Of a stretch of DNA of 64,000 nt, positions 19,327 to 30,241 are shown one piece after another. Origin of the DNA: Sandaracinaceae bacterium (GTDB taxonomy: Bacteria; Myxococcota_A; Polyangia; Polyangiales; Houyiibacteriaceae); the NCBI GenBank assembly GCA_016706685.1, contig JADJJE010000003.1, positions 62,001-126,000 of the forward strand. The letters run 5' to 3'. The stretch's first letter is position 1; every line of letters begins with the position of its first letter. A model generated the notes under the pieces. It did not search any database and was not told the DNA's origin. It was given only the letters and a program-made list of their open reading frames with translations. The translations under genes were made by a program, and so were the position numbers.

Positions 19327-22300
19327 TCAGTTGGCGCTACGGCGGCGGTTCACTTCCGCAGCGAGGGCTGGGTCCACCTCGACGGCGCGCGACCAGGAGC
19401 GCGAGGCACCGGAGCGGTCACCCGTGGCGGCGCGCGCGTCACCATAGATCATGTGGTACCGACCCACGCGCGCACGGCCGCGGACCGCTGCCTGCGCGAG
19501 GGTGAGCGCCTCGTCGTTGCCGCCGCGTGCGAGCAGCACCTCGGCTAGCGCGGCCATCGCTTCGTAGTCCTCGTCGTTGGCCGCGAGCGCCTGCCGCAAG
19601 CGGGCCTCGTCGCCGGTGGCGGGAGCGGCCACGGGCGGCGTGACGGGCGGCGTGGGCGGCACTTCGGCCACGGGCGGTGGCTCCACCGGTGGCGTGGGCG
19701 GCACCTCGGCCACGGCCACCACCTCGGGCGGCGGCTCCACCGGCGGCGTGGGCGGTGTGTCGGTGGTGGGAGCCGCCACGTCCGTGGTGGGGGTGGGCGG
19801 CGGCGTGACGGGCGGCGTGGGCACCGGGTCTGCGCCGGGGGGCGTGGGCACGGGCGTGTGCGCGACGGTGTCGTCCGAGTGCGCTGCCGTGCCCAGCAAC
19901 GTGGGGGCCACGTACCACGCCGTGGCGGCCACTCCGCCCACGAGCACGATGGCCATGGTGGCCCACAGCCAGCCGCGGCTCGAGCTGCCCGAGCTGGCCT
20001 GCTTCACGGCCTTCTGCTCCAGCTGCTTGGTCAGACCCGCGACGATCTCGGTGTCTTCCTCGGTGCCGCTCTGACTCGGCTGGTAGGCCTTCGGGCGGAC
20101 CGGGGGGAGCGGCTCGGGGTTGGCGGCGCCACCCGTGATGGGCTCGTCGCCCATCTCGAGCGTACGTCCCAGGCGGTCGGGCTCGTCGAAGTCGAGCTCG
20201 AGCGCGTCGGTCAGGCTGAGCGTCCCCTCGGGGACGATGCCGTCGATGCCGATGCCCGGTGGCGGCGGCTCGGTGGCCGCAACCTCGAAGTCATCGTGGT
20301 GCGACGGCTTGGGAGCTGCGCGCTGGCCCGGTGGGGACGGCGGCGCAGCCGGTGTGGCTGGCGGCCGCAGCGTGTCGAACTCGGTGTCGTCGGGCTGCGC
20401 GGACTTGGCGCGCAGCGCCTCGAGCTTGGCCGCGGCGATGGAGCTCTGGTCGAGGATCTGGGTGGCCTCGTCGTGGTCCATCCCGAGACCCAGGTCGTCG
20501 AAGTCGTCGAAGTCGTCGCCCGCGCCGGCCATCTGCGTGGCGCTGGACTTGGCCGTTTCGTCTTCCAGCAGGTCGTCCGGCGTGTCGAGGTCCTTGGCGG
20601 CAGCGCGCTTGACGGAGTCCCCCACGACCGTGGGCTCGTCGGTGAAGTCCATGGAGGCCGCGCCGCCGAACTGAGCCGCCGCGGGGCCCGTGGGCGTGGC
20701 CGCCGCAAAGCCGCCCGACGCCGTGATGGACGCCGCAGGACGCTCGGACTCGGTGACGACCACGGCCGTGTCATCGGGCCGATGCGACGGGAGGTTGACG
20801 GGGGGAGGCGGGCTGAGCGGGCTGCTCATGCCGCCCATGATGGTGCGGTTGGCGCTGCGCCGCGGCCCGGGGGCGGCCGAGCGTGGAGCGGGAGCGGCGG
20901 ACGCTGCGGCCGGCGTGGCGGACGCTGGAGCGGCGGGCGCGGGCGCGGGCGCGGCTGGCTTGGCGGCGGACTGCGCAGGGGCGGCGGGCAAGGCCGGCTT
21001 GGCGGTCGCCGCCGCCGGTGTGGGGCGCGCGGCCGGCGCGGCGGCCGGCGACTTGCCCGACACGGCTGCCATGGGCGCGGCCGGCGTGAACTTGGGTGTG
21101 CGCGCAGGCGGCGTGCCCTGCACGGCGGGCAGGCTGGTGGAGCTGATGGAGCTCGCGGACTTCGCGGGCGCGGCGGGCAGGCTGGTGGAGCTGATGGAGC
21201 TCGCAGACTTCACGGGCGCGGCGGCAGACGGTGCCGGGGCGGCGGGGGCTGCAGGGGCCGGCGCTGCAGGAGCCGACGCGGGAGGTGGGGCAGCGGCTTG
21301 CGGAGCGCTGAGCCCGAGCCCGAGCATGGTGCGGGGGCGAGCCTTCTTGGCGTCCGGGGCAGCGGCCGCAGGCGTGGCCGCAGCACTTGGAGCCGCAGCA
21401 GGAGTGGCGGTGGCTGGAGCAGGCGCTGCGGGTGCGGCAGCTTCCGGGGCGAGCGCTGCCGCCGGGGCCTCGGGCGGACGCGCCGCCGGCGTGGCGCCGG
21501 GGAGCGGCAGGCCGACCCCCAGCATGGTCTTCGGGCGCGCCTTGGCCGCGGTGCGCGGGGGTCCCACGATGGGCGAGATGACCGGGGCCTGCTCTTCGTC
21601 GGTGGGCAGCGGACCCACGGTGGACGGCTCGGCCTTGCGCAGCGCGGCGCGCGCCAGCGGCTTGGGGCGAGAGGGCGGGAAACCCGTGGGCATCACGGAG
21701 TCGGACTTGGCTCCCCACGCGCCCGCACGGCTCGCGGCCGGCGCTGGCATGTCGCCGTCACCTTCACCGCCATCCACGCCAGGGCCCTGCGCGGGCCCCT
21801 GCCCCGACGCACCGCCAGGCGCAGCGGGTGCGACGCCCATCATGGTGCGGGCGAGTCGACGTTGTTTCGCGGCTTTCTGGTCGTCGTTGTCGTCGGTCAA
21901 GGCGGTACCCTGGGGGCTGTCCTCCCACGTCCAATCGCGAGAACGAGTGACGTTGGTCGACGGCTCGCTAGCGATGGAAGCCTGGAGGTGGAGAGCTCGA
22001 ATGGGTCCTGAACCAGTGTCCTCGGTAGGCTCACCGCTCAGGAATGGATCGAGTCTATCATCCACCTGCGGTTCTCCGCCTGATTTCGACGCACCGGCCT
22101 CTTCGGCGATGGCACCCGGCCGCCCCTGCGGCCGCTGCCCACTACGCGCCAGCTCGACCAACCGCTCGACGACGGAGGTGATGCCCTGGTGGCTCAGCAC
22201 CAGCGTGAGCGGCGCGGCGTCCGCGCGACGCACGGGCGGAACGCCGGGCTCCGCCGTGAGGATGGCCACGGGGATGGCCCGCGTGGCCACGTGCTCCGCC

Positions 22301-22506
22301 AGCGCCGTGGCCGCCATGCCCAGCTCCACGCCCTTCATGGTGCCGGCCAGCACGACCAGGCTCGGCGACGTGCCGGCGCAGGTGGCGATCAGGTCCGGGA
22401 ACGAGCAACCGTGCACGCGGACATCGTGCTGCGTGAGCGCCTGCTCGAGCGAGGCGCGAACATTCACGGGACCGGCGATGAGGATGCTGGGCTGGGGAGA
22501 CTTCAC
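19327..22506 (-). CDS. Large receiver-like / Ala-Pro-rich / TM / TPR protein with TM[ML]G repeats
   Basis: 1059 residues, GTG start. Residues 1-120 look like a receiver-type fold (SILIAGPVNVRASLEQAL, SLVVLAGTMKG, IPVAILTAEPG) whose phospho-acceptor position reads Ala-Gly. Residues 150-840 are low-complexity Ala/Pro/Asp/Glu. Embedded in them are four copies of an Arg-x-x-TM[ML]G-type motif near residues 220, 326, 392 and 554, and a doubled KSASSISSTSLPA. A membrane helix follows (GWLWATMAIVLVGGVAATAW), then a Pro/Thr-rich spacer with repeated VEPPPEV/TPPV, and a C-terminal TPR-like domain (about 965-1055: DEDYEAMAALAEVLLARGGNDEALTLAQAAV). The layout suggests a cytoplasmic scaffold tethered to an outside TPR domain. 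Function unknown. Confidence 0.75.
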   Translation of the reverse strand: MKSPQPSILIAGPVNVRASLEQALTQHDVRVHGCSFPDLIATCAGTSPSLVVLAGTMKGVELGMAATALAEHVATRAIPVAILTAEPGVPPVRRADAAPLTLVLSHQGITSVVERLVELARSGQRPQGRPGAIAEEAGASKSGGEPQVDDRLDPFLSGEPTEDTGSGPIRALHLQASIASEPSTNVTRSRDWTWEDSPQGTALTDDNDDQKAAKQRRLARTMMGVAPAAPGGASGQGPAQGPGVDGGEGDGDMPAPAASRAGAWGAKSDSVMPTGFPPSRPKPLARAALRKAEPSTVGPLPTDEEQAPVISPIVGPPRTAAKARPKTMLGVGLPLPGATPAARPPEAPAAALAPEAAAPAAPAPATATPAAAPSAAATPAAAAPDAKKARPRTMLGLGLSAPQAAAPPPASAPAAPAPAAPAAPAPSAAAPVKSASSISSTSLPAAPAKSASSISSTSLPAVQGTPPARTPKFTPAAPMAAVSGKSPAAAPAARPTPAAATAKPALPAAPAQSAAKPAAPAPAPAAPASATPAAASAAPAPRSAAPGPRRSANRTIMGGMSSPLSPPPPVNLPSHRPDDTAVVVTESERPAASITASGGFAAATPTGPAAAQFGGAASMDFTDEPTVVGDSVKRAAAKDLDTPDDLLEDETAKSSATQMAGAGDDFDDFDDLGLGMDHDEATQILDQSSIAAAKLEALRAKSAQPDDTEFDTLRPPATPAAPPSPPGQRAAPKPSHHDDFEVAATEPPPPGIGIDGIVPEGTLSLTDALELDFDEPDRLGRTLEMGDEPITGGAANPEPLPPVRPKAYQPSQSGTEEDTEIVAGLTKQLEQKAVKQASSGSSSRGWLWATMAIVLVGGVAATAWYVAPTLLGTAAHSDDTVAHTPVPTPPGADPVPTPPVTPPPTPTTDVAAPTTDTPPTPPVEPPPEVVAVAEVPPTPPVEPPPVAEVPPTPPVTPPVAAPATGDEARLRQALAANDEDYEAMAALAEVLLARGGNDEALTLAQAAVRGRARVGRYHMIYGDARAATGDRSGASRSWSRAVEVDPALAAEVNRRRSAN

Positions 22507-22528
22507 ACGTTGCTCGTGCGCCCGCGCA

Positions 22529-23284
22529 TCACTGCAGAATGGCGGTCGAGTTGTTGAGGATCATCCACACCGAGATGGCGATGCCCCAGATGGGGAAGAT
22601 GAACCACATGCCGTTGGACGTGCCGACGAAGAGCCAGAGGTCGCCCTTGCTGTGCCCGTGGTGGCGACCCGAGTGGAAGAACTGGAAGAAGTAGACGACC
22701 GTCCCGTAGAACATCTGCCAGAACATGGCCACACCGAGGATGCCCAGGATCTGCGGCGAGACGATGTCGTACGTCATGCCGAACGCAAAGAGCGTGGCCG
22801 GGATGATGGTGGAGAACCCGTTGCCCACGTCGATGTTGAAGCCGAACGAGTGGCGCTGCGAGTAGCCCGGGTCGAAGAGCGCGTAGCTGGACCACACCAG
22901 CGTCCACTGGCGGAACGAGAGCAGCTGGAAGAACGGGATGCGCTTGGTGAAGACCTCCGCGCAGCGGACCATCTCGCGCCCCTTGTAGGACACCTTGGTG
23001 GCCTCGTACTCGTCGTGGATCTGGTCGCCGCGGAAGAAGAGCCCGATCTCCCAGAAGTTGATGAGCACGTTGAGCACCAGGAAGAACGCGAGCGTGGCCT
23101 GGTGCACGTTGATGACGCCGTGGGCCGCGTAGTGCAGGTAGATGTGAAGGGCGGTGGCGCCCACCAGGAACACGATGACGGCGAGGCCGGCCGGCACGCC
23201 GCGCGCGGTGCTGGGCTGGGCCTCGGCGAGAGAGGAGGTGGACACGCCGAGGCCGGCGTCGCGAGAGGTTTCCACGGTGGACAT
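22529..23284 (-). CDS. Polytopic membrane protein, EBP/EXPERA-like C-terminus
   Basis: 251 residues with about five hydrophobic segments. The last third (FWQMFYGTVVYFFQFFHSG, then TSNGMWFIFPIWGIAISVWMIL) resembles the end of emopamil-binding-protein-like sterol isomerases, where YG-x-VYF, an aromatic linker and an N-x-x-W-x-x-x-P helix recur. The earlier segment NFWEIGLFFRGDQIHDEY would supply an acidic residue. The identification is a remote pattern match only. If correct, the protein would act on sterol- or lipid-like substrates in the membrane. Alternatively it is a lineage-specific membrane protein. It lies 22 bp upstream of the large TPR protein gene on the same strand, probably cotranscribed. 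Confidence 0.5.
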   Translation of the reverse strand: MSTVETSRDAGLGVSTSSLAEAQPSTARGVPAGLAVIVFLVGATALHIYLHYAAHGVINVHQATLAFFLVLNVLINFWEIGLFFRGDQIHDEYEATKVSYKGREMVRCAEVFTKRIPFFQLLSFRQWTLVWSSYALFDPGYSQRHSFGFNIDVGNGFSTIIPATLFAFGMTYDIVSPQILGILGVAMFWQMFYGTVVYFFQFFHSGRHHGHSKGDLWLFVGTSNGMWFIFPIWGIAISVWMILNNSTAILQ

Positions 23285-23421
23285 GCGAAGTTCCCGAGGG
23301 GTGAGCGGTTCGAAGGGGCAACGAAATTGCCACGCTTCCCGGCCGAAGTCACCCCGGCGGTGCGGCCCTCCGCGACCCCTCGACTACCAGGATCGGCGGC
23401 CACAGGTATAGTGAGCCCCCC

Positions 23422-24426
23422 ATGACCGACCCCAAGCCCTACATCGGTGGCCAAGCCGTAATCGAAGGCGTGATGATGCGCGCCCCCGGCTGCATGTCCG
23501 TCGCCGTGCGACGCCCCGATGGCTCACTCGTCGTGCGCGAGGGGCCCATGACCTCGCGCTTCGATCACAAGCCCTGGAAGTGGCCCGGGTTCCGCGGCGT
23601 CGCGGCCCTGGTAGAGTCCATGCGCATCGGCTTCGGTGCGCTGCAGTTCTCGGCCGAGCAGCAGATGACCGAAGAGGAGCGCGCCGCCCAGGGCGCCGAG
23701 AGCAAGGGCACCATGGTCATCGCCATGCTGTTCGCCATCGGGCTCTTCGTGGTCCTCCCGCAGCTGCTCGCGTCGGGCTCCGGGCGGCTGTTCGGCGTGG
23801 ACTTCGGCCTGACCGACGCGCGCTTCCACTGGGTCATCGGCGGCTTCAAGCTGCTGATCTTCTGCGTGTACCTCGCGCTCATCAGCCGCGTGAAGGAGAT
23901 CCGTCGGACGTTCGAGTACCACGGCGCCGAGCACAAGACGATCCACGCCTACGAGCAGGGCCTCCCGCTCACGGTGGAGAACGTGCGCGCGCAGACCACG
24001 CTGCATCCGCGCTGCGGCACCACCTTCTTGGTGGTGGTCATCCTGGTGTCCATCGTGGCCGGCTCGCTGGTGGCGCCGCTGGTGCTGCCGAACGCCTCGG
24101 GCCCTCTCGGTTGGGCCATGCTGCTCGGGCTGCGCATCGCGCTCCTGCCGTTCATCTCGGCCCTGAGCTTCGAGCTGCAGCGCCTGAGCGCGCGCTTCTG
24201 CACCACCGGTCCCCTGCGTGTGTTCCTGCTGCCGGGCTTCCTCTTCCAGAAGATCACCACGCGCGAGCCGGATGACGCGCAGATCGAGGTGGCCATCGCC
24301 GCCCTGCAGGCCGCCGCGTGGCGCGGTGAGGTCGGGCCCTCCGCCCCGGCTGGCGACGCAGTGCTCTTCTTCCCGTCGTTCGAGCGCTTCACGGAGGCGC
24401 TGCCCTCTCTCCGAAGCGCTGCCTGA
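23422..24426 (+). CDS. DUF1385 family membrane protein
   Basis: 334 residues. The opening YIGGQAVIEGVMMRAP is the DUF1385 signature, followed by SFRF-like segments, a membrane helix (MVIAMLFAIGLFVVLPQLLASG), and EYHGAEHKTIHAYEQG with TLHPRCGTTFLVVVILVSIV, the conserved His/Cys block. Further helices follow near 205-240. Biochemical role unknown. In many bacteria this gene sits immediately before prfA, as here (3-bp gap), which supports both assignments and suggests a link to translation or envelope housekeeping. Confidence 0.9.
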   Translation: MTDPKPYIGGQAVIEGVMMRAPGCMSVAVRRPDGSLVVREGPMTSRFDHKPWKWPGFRGVAALVESMRIGFGALQFSAEQQMTEEERAAQGAESKGTMVIAMLFAIGLFVVLPQLLASGSGRLFGVDFGLTDARFHWVIGGFKLLIFCVYLALISRVKEIRRTFEYHGAEHKTIHAYEQGLPLTVENVRAQTTLHPRCGTTFLVVVILVSIVAGSLVAPLVLPNASGPLGWAMLLGLRIALLPFISALSFELQRLSARFCTTGPLRVFLLPGFLFQKITTREPDDAQIEVAIAALQAAAWRGEVGPSAPAGDAVLFFPSFERFTEALPSLRSAA

Positions 24427-24429
24427 GCC

Positions 24430-25500
24430 ATGCTGCCCATCGAAAAACTGGAGTCGCTGGCGGCACGCTATCGCGACACCGAAGAGATCCTCTGTCAGCC
24501 GGACGTGCTGGCGGACAACAAGCGGCTCACTCGGCTCACGCGGGAGCGCAGCGAGCTGTTCGAGGTGGTGTCGCTCTATCAGCGCTACCAGCAGGTGACC
24601 GCCGATCTGCGCGGGCACCGCGAGGCCCTCAACGACGCCGAGCTGCGTGAGCTGGCCGAGCTCGAGATCCCGGAGCTGGAGGCCGAGCGCGAGCGTCTCG
24701 AGGCGGCGCTCAACGTGGCGCTCCTGCCGAAAGACCCGGATGACCTGAGCGACACGGTGCTCGAGATCCGGGCCGGCGCCGGCGGCGAAGAGGCGGCGCT
24801 GTGGGCCGCCGACCTCTTCCGCATGTACAGCCGCTACGCCGAGACCAAGGGCTGGAAGATCGACCTCATCAGCAAGAGCGAGGCCAGCGCGGGCGGGCTC
24901 AAGGAGGTGGTCGCCACCATCAGCGGCGACCGCGTGTACTCCGTCATGCGCTTCGAGGGCGGCGTGCACCGCGTGCAGCGCGTGCCGGCCACCGAGAGCC
25001 AAGGGCGCACGCACACGTCCACCGCCACGGTGGTGGTCATGCCCGAGACCGAGGCCATCGAGGACGTGCACATCGACCCGAAGGACCTGGACATCTGGGC
25101 CACCGGGGCGGGCGGTCCGGGTGGGCAGCACGTGAACATGACCAACAGCGCCGTGATCGTGAAGCACCTCCCCACGGGCATCATGATCCGCGCCGACAAC
25201 GAGCGCAGTCAGCACCAGAACAAGGCCAAGGCGCTCCAGCTCCTGCGCATGAAGCTGCTCCAGGCCGAGCAGGACAAGCAGGCCGCCGAAGTGAGCGCCG
25301 AGCGCCGCTCCATGGTGGGCAGCGGCGACCGCTCCGAGAAGATCCGAACCTACAACTACCCGCAGAACCGCGTCACGGACCACCGCATCGGGCTCACCCT
25401 CCACAACCTCGACCGCGTGGTGGCGGGGGAGCTGGGCGACGTGTTCCAGGCCCTGCGCAGCCATCACCAGGCGGCGTTGATGATGAGGGAACACGATTGA
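24430..25500 (+). CDS. prfA: Peptide chain release factor 1
   Basis: 356 residues, normal RF1 length. The peptidyl-hydrolysis motif is in GAGGPGGQHVNMTNSAV (GGQ around residue 231) and the stop-codon recognition loop includes RVPATESQGR, with the PAT tripeptide that distinguishes RF1 (UAA/UAG) from RF2 (SPF). ERSQHQNKAKAL and EKIRTYNYPQNRVTDHRIG complete the domain 3 pattern. It terminates translation at the ribosomal A site. The usual downstream partner prmC, which methylates the GGQ glutamine, is not in this window. Confidence 0.97.
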   Translation: MLPIEKLESLAARYRDTEEILCQPDVLADNKRLTRLTRERSELFEVVSLYQRYQQVTADLRGHREALNDAELRELAELEIPELEAERERLEAALNVALLPKDPDDLSDTVLEIRAGAGGEEAALWAADLFRMYSRYAETKGWKIDLISKSEASAGGLKEVVATISGDRVYSVMRFEGGVHRVQRVPATESQGRTHTSTATVVVMPETEAIEDVHIDPKDLDIWATGAGGPGGQHVNMTNSAVIVKHLPTGIMIRADNERSQHQNKAKALQLLRMKLLQAEQDKQAAEVSAERRSMVGSGDRSEKIRTYNYPQNRVTDHRIGLTLHNLDRVVAGELGDVFQALRSHHQAALMMREHD

Positions 25501-25526
25501 ATAGGTCACACCTGTGGTGCTAGTTT
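25497..25526 (+). promoter_or_regulatory. Possible sigma-70 promoter for the 25611 gene
   Basis: TTGAAT and TAGTTT are separated by 18 bp, overlapping the end of prfA and about 85 bp before the next start. It is a rare AT-containing pair in GC-rich DNA, but both boxes depart from consensus and only the position supports it. Confidence 0.25.
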
Positions 25527-25610
25527 CACACTGAGCCGGCGGGGGTCGGCGGAACGCTGCAGAATCACGGGCTTCCTGGAACTGGCCTGGATTCTGCCTC
25601 TCGGAAGGTG

Positions 25611-26213
25611 ATGGAACACATGCAGACCGCTAGGACTCGAACGGCACTCGGTGCCTTCGGCGCGCTCACGGCGCTGATGGCGCTCACCAACACCGCCGCC
25701 GCCCAGGCCCAAGAACCCGCTCCGCAGGGCTACGCGCCGCCGCAGCAGGTGTACACGGTGGACGTGTACGAGCAGCCCTATCAGCCCCCGCCCGATCCCA
25801 ACGCTCGGCCACGGCGCGTGGTCATCCCCTACGAGGACGGCATGGAAGTGCCCCCCGGAGCCTACGTGCGCAGCCGTTCCCGCAAGGGGCTCTGGATCCC
25901 GGGTGTGGCCATCTTCGGGGCGGGGTACCTCTTCACGGGGTTCATCGGGACGCTGGCCATGGAGATCGGCGGGACCGTGGACCAACGCATCTGGGTGCCG
26001 CTGGTGGGCGCGCTGTTGGTGACCGACAACTCGAACGCTCGCACCGCCGCGGCCTTCTCCACGCTCATCCAGGGGGCGGGGCTCGCCATGATCATCATCG
26101 GGGCCGCGGCTCGGCGCCGGGAGCTGGTGTACTACACCGACAGCGGGCGCGGCCTCGTGTTCGGCGCGGCACCGCTCCGAGGCGGCGCCATGGTGTCACT
26201 CAACGTGTTCTGA
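25611..26213 (+). CDS. Uncharacterised exported/membrane protein
   Basis: About 200 residues from the ATG at 25611, which has GGAAGG directly upstream; the codon before it is an in-frame GTG. A signal peptide-like stretch (TALGAFGALTALMALTNTAAAQA) precedes a Pro/Tyr/Gln-rich region (about 33-65: PQGYAPPQQVYTVDVYEQPYQPPPDP). Two hydrophobic segments follow: LWIPGVAIFGAGYLFTGFIG and a region ending in GAGLAMIIIGAAA with RRR after it. The Pro/Tyr-rich linker followed by a small membrane domain recurs in uncharacterised surface proteins of this group. No family recognised. Confidence 0.62.
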   Translation: MEHMQTARTRTALGAFGALTALMALTNTAAAQAQEPAPQGYAPPQQVYTVDVYEQPYQPPPDPNARPRRVVIPYEDGMEVPPGAYVRSRSRKGLWIPGVAIFGAGYLFTGFIGTLAMEIGGTVDQRIWVPLVGALLVTDNSNARTAAAFSTLIQGAGLAMIIIGAAARRRELVYYTDSGRGLVFGAAPLRGGAMVSLNVF

Positions 26214-26214
26214 C

Positions 26215-26544
26215 TCAGCCGAGGAGCGCTTCCAGCAGGACGAGGTTTTCGGCCTCGTCCTGATCCACCCGGCCGTCGGACACGATCATGGCGCGCACGG
26301 CGTCCAGGAAGAGCTGGCGATGCTCGACGGGGATGTCCGCCGGGTCCACCTCTTCGGCGCGCGGCGGGACCTCGAGCCACTCTTCCACCATGCCGCGGTC
26401 GGTGTCGTCCAGCTCCAGCTTCTTGACCAGCCGGCGCACGAAGTCGCGCTCTTCGTCCTGCACTTCGAGGTCTGCCCAGGCAAAGGAGCAGACGAACTTC
26501 ATGAGACGGAGACGCTCTTCGCGGTCGAGGTTGGACAGGCCCAT
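26215..26544 (-). CDS. TerB-like small acidic protein
   Basis: 109 residues, all helical in appearance. KFVCSFAWADLEVQDEERDFVRRLVKKL and RAMIVSDGRVDQDEAENLVLLEALL are the two repeats of a TerB-type helical bundle, each with acidic residues at the turn (ADLEVQDEE, SDGRVDQDE) that in TerB bind divalent metal. TerB-like proteins are found in tellurite/stress operons and in many unrelated settings; no other ter gene is nearby. Cytoplasmic. Confidence 0.72.
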   Translation of the reverse strand: MGLSNLDREERLRLMKFVCSFAWADLEVQDEERDFVRRLVKKLELDDTDRGMVEEWLEVPPRAEEVDPADIPVEHRQLFLDAVRAMIVSDGRVDQDEAENLVLLEALLG

Positions 26545-26604
26545 GCGCCAACCATACCTCAGCGACCCGCGCGGTCGCGGTCTTTTTTCGGGATGGGGCC
26601 GAGG

Positions 26605-26790
26605 TCAGCGCGGCGCGGGCTCACCCGTGACGGCGCGGAAGGCGTCGGCCACGCAGCCGCCCACCTGGTGCTCGCCCAGCGCGTTCACCGCCCACACGAT
26701 GACCAGCACCAGCACGCTCAGGCGCAGCAGGATGCGGATGATGAACCCCGTATCACGGCGCTTCAGGTCGGCCTCGAGCTCGTCGGTCAC
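26605..26790 (-). CDS. Small single-pass membrane protein
   Basis: 61 residues if it starts at the GTG at 26790. An in-frame ATG at 26862 would add a Ser/Arg/His-rich head that looks non-coding. A charged N-terminus (TDELEADLKRRDTG) leads into one membrane helix (FIIRILLRLSVLVLVIVWAVNAL) and a short Cys-containing tail (VGGCVADAFRAVTGEPAPR). No family is recognised. The compact charge-then-helix layout makes it a plausible real small gene, but coding evidence is limited. Confidence 0.4.
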   Translation of the reverse strand: MTDELEADLKRRDTGFIIRILLRLSVLVLVIVWAVNALGEHQVGGCVADAFRAVTGEPAPR

Positions 26791-26955
26791 GGGCGGAGCG
26801 TGTCGCCACCGCCGGTGGTCTGCAACTCCCTCGCGACCATGTGAAGAACTTGTGCTTTCCATCGCGAGCCGAGCGGGTTTGTACTATCGTGCCCCCCGGA
26901 AGCTCGCGCAGCTCCTGCGCCAACACGAAAAACTTCTGAGAATGAGAGACGAGAC

Positions 26956-28227
26956 GTGACCACCAAGGTGAGCATGCCGCAGCTCGGCGAGAGCGTTGTC
27001 GAGGGTACCGTAGGCAAGTGGCTGGTGTCGGAGGGCGACACCGTCGCGAAGGACCAGCCCATCGTCGAGATCCTGACCGACAAGGCCGACAGCGAGGTGC
27101 CCTCCCCCGTCGCCGGCGTGGTTCGGAAGATCCACGCGGTGGCCGACGCGGTCGTGTCCGTGGGCGCCGTGCTGTGCGAGATCGAGGCTGGCGCGACAGC
27201 CGGCGCGAGCCCCGCTGCGAGCGCCCCGGCCCAAGCCCCCGCCCCCGAGAAGCCCGCAGCCGCAGAGGCACCCTCGTCGCCCTCGGTGCGCAAGCTGGCC
27301 CGCGAGACGGGCGTGGACTTGGTGGGCGTCAAGGGCAGCGGCCCCTCCGGTCGCATCACCGCCGACGACGTGCGCTCACAGGGCAAGGCGCCAGCGCCCA
27401 GCGCCCCGCCCGCGCCCAGCCCCGCCCCGCTGTCGGCCAGCCCGCGCGCCGAGAGCCCGCTGGCCGCTGCCACGGGCCTCATGGGCGCCCGCCCGAGCGC
27501 GTTCAAGGTGCCTGCCTATCGCCCCGCCCCGGGGGACCAGGTCATCCCGTTCTCGCGTCGCCGCCGCATCATCGCGGACCACATGGTGTACTCGAAGCAG
27601 ACCTCGCCCGAGGTCGTGACCTTCGCCGAGTGTGACCTGGACGCCACCGCGCGCCTGCGCGACAAGTTCAAGGACCAGTACAAGAAGGAGGGCGTGAGCC
27701 TCACCTACTTGGCGTTCACGCTGGCCGCCACCGCGCGCGCCCTGCGCGAGTTCCCCGAGCTGAACGCGCGCGTGCTGGACGACGCCTACGTGAAGCTGCG
27801 CGACGTGAACCTGGGCATCGCCGTGGACACGCCGGATGGCCTGGTGGTGCCGGTCATCCGCAACGCCGACGAGCTCACCGTGCGTGGCCTGGCCCGGGCG
27901 GTGACCGACATCGCCGTGCGCGCGCGCGATGGCAAGCTCACCCCCGACGACCTGGCCGGGAAGACGTTCTCGGTCACCAACCCGGGCCTCAAGGGCAACC
28001 TGGTGGGCGGCGCCATCATCTCGCAGCCCAACGTGGGCATCCTGCGCCTCGGCACCATCAAGAAGCGCGTGGTGGTGGTGGAGCGCGACGACCAGGACCT
28101 GATGGCCATCCACCCCGTCATGTACATGGCGCTCACGTACGACCACCGCATCGTGGACGGCGTGCACGCCAACGGCTTCCTGTACCGCATCTCCGAGATC
28201 CTGGAGCAGGGCGACTTCGAGCTCTGA
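26956..28227 (+). CDS. 2-oxoacid dehydrogenase E2 (dihydrolipoyl acyltransferase)
   Basis: 423 residues, GTG start. Residues 1-78 form a lipoyl domain with the lipoylated Lys43 in ILTDKADSEV. An Ala/Pro hinge follows, then a peripheral-subunit-binding domain (about 115-150: SVRKLARETGVDLVGVKGSGPSGRITADDV). The catalytic acyltransferase domain (about 195-423) has TYDHRIVDGVHAN, the HxxxDG active site. A single lipoyl domain and this spacing fit branched-chain or 2-oxoglutarate E2 as well as pyruvate E2; the substrate is not decided by sequence. No E1 or E3 gene adjoins it in the window, which is unusual for this family. Confidence 0.93.
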   Translation: MTTKVSMPQLGESVVEGTVGKWLVSEGDTVAKDQPIVEILTDKADSEVPSPVAGVVRKIHAVADAVVSVGAVLCEIEAGATAGASPAASAPAQAPAPEKPAAAEAPSSPSVRKLARETGVDLVGVKGSGPSGRITADDVRSQGKAPAPSAPPAPSPAPLSASPRAESPLAAATGLMGARPSAFKVPAYRPAPGDQVIPFSRRRRIIADHMVYSKQTSPEVVTFAECDLDATARLRDKFKDQYKKEGVSLTYLAFTLAATARALREFPELNARVLDDAYVKLRDVNLGIAVDTPDGLVVPVIRNADELTVRGLARAVTDIAVRARDGKLTPDDLAGKTFSVTNPGLKGNLVGGAIISQPNVGILRLGTIKKRVVVVERDDQDLMAIHPVMYMALTYDHRIVDGVHANGFLYRISEILEQGDFEL

Positions 28228-28271
28228 CGGCGTATCCTGAGGTCAACCCGAGCCAATAGTGAGAACCCGGC

Positions 28272-30239
<1,968 letters not shown>

Positions 30240-30241
30240 GC

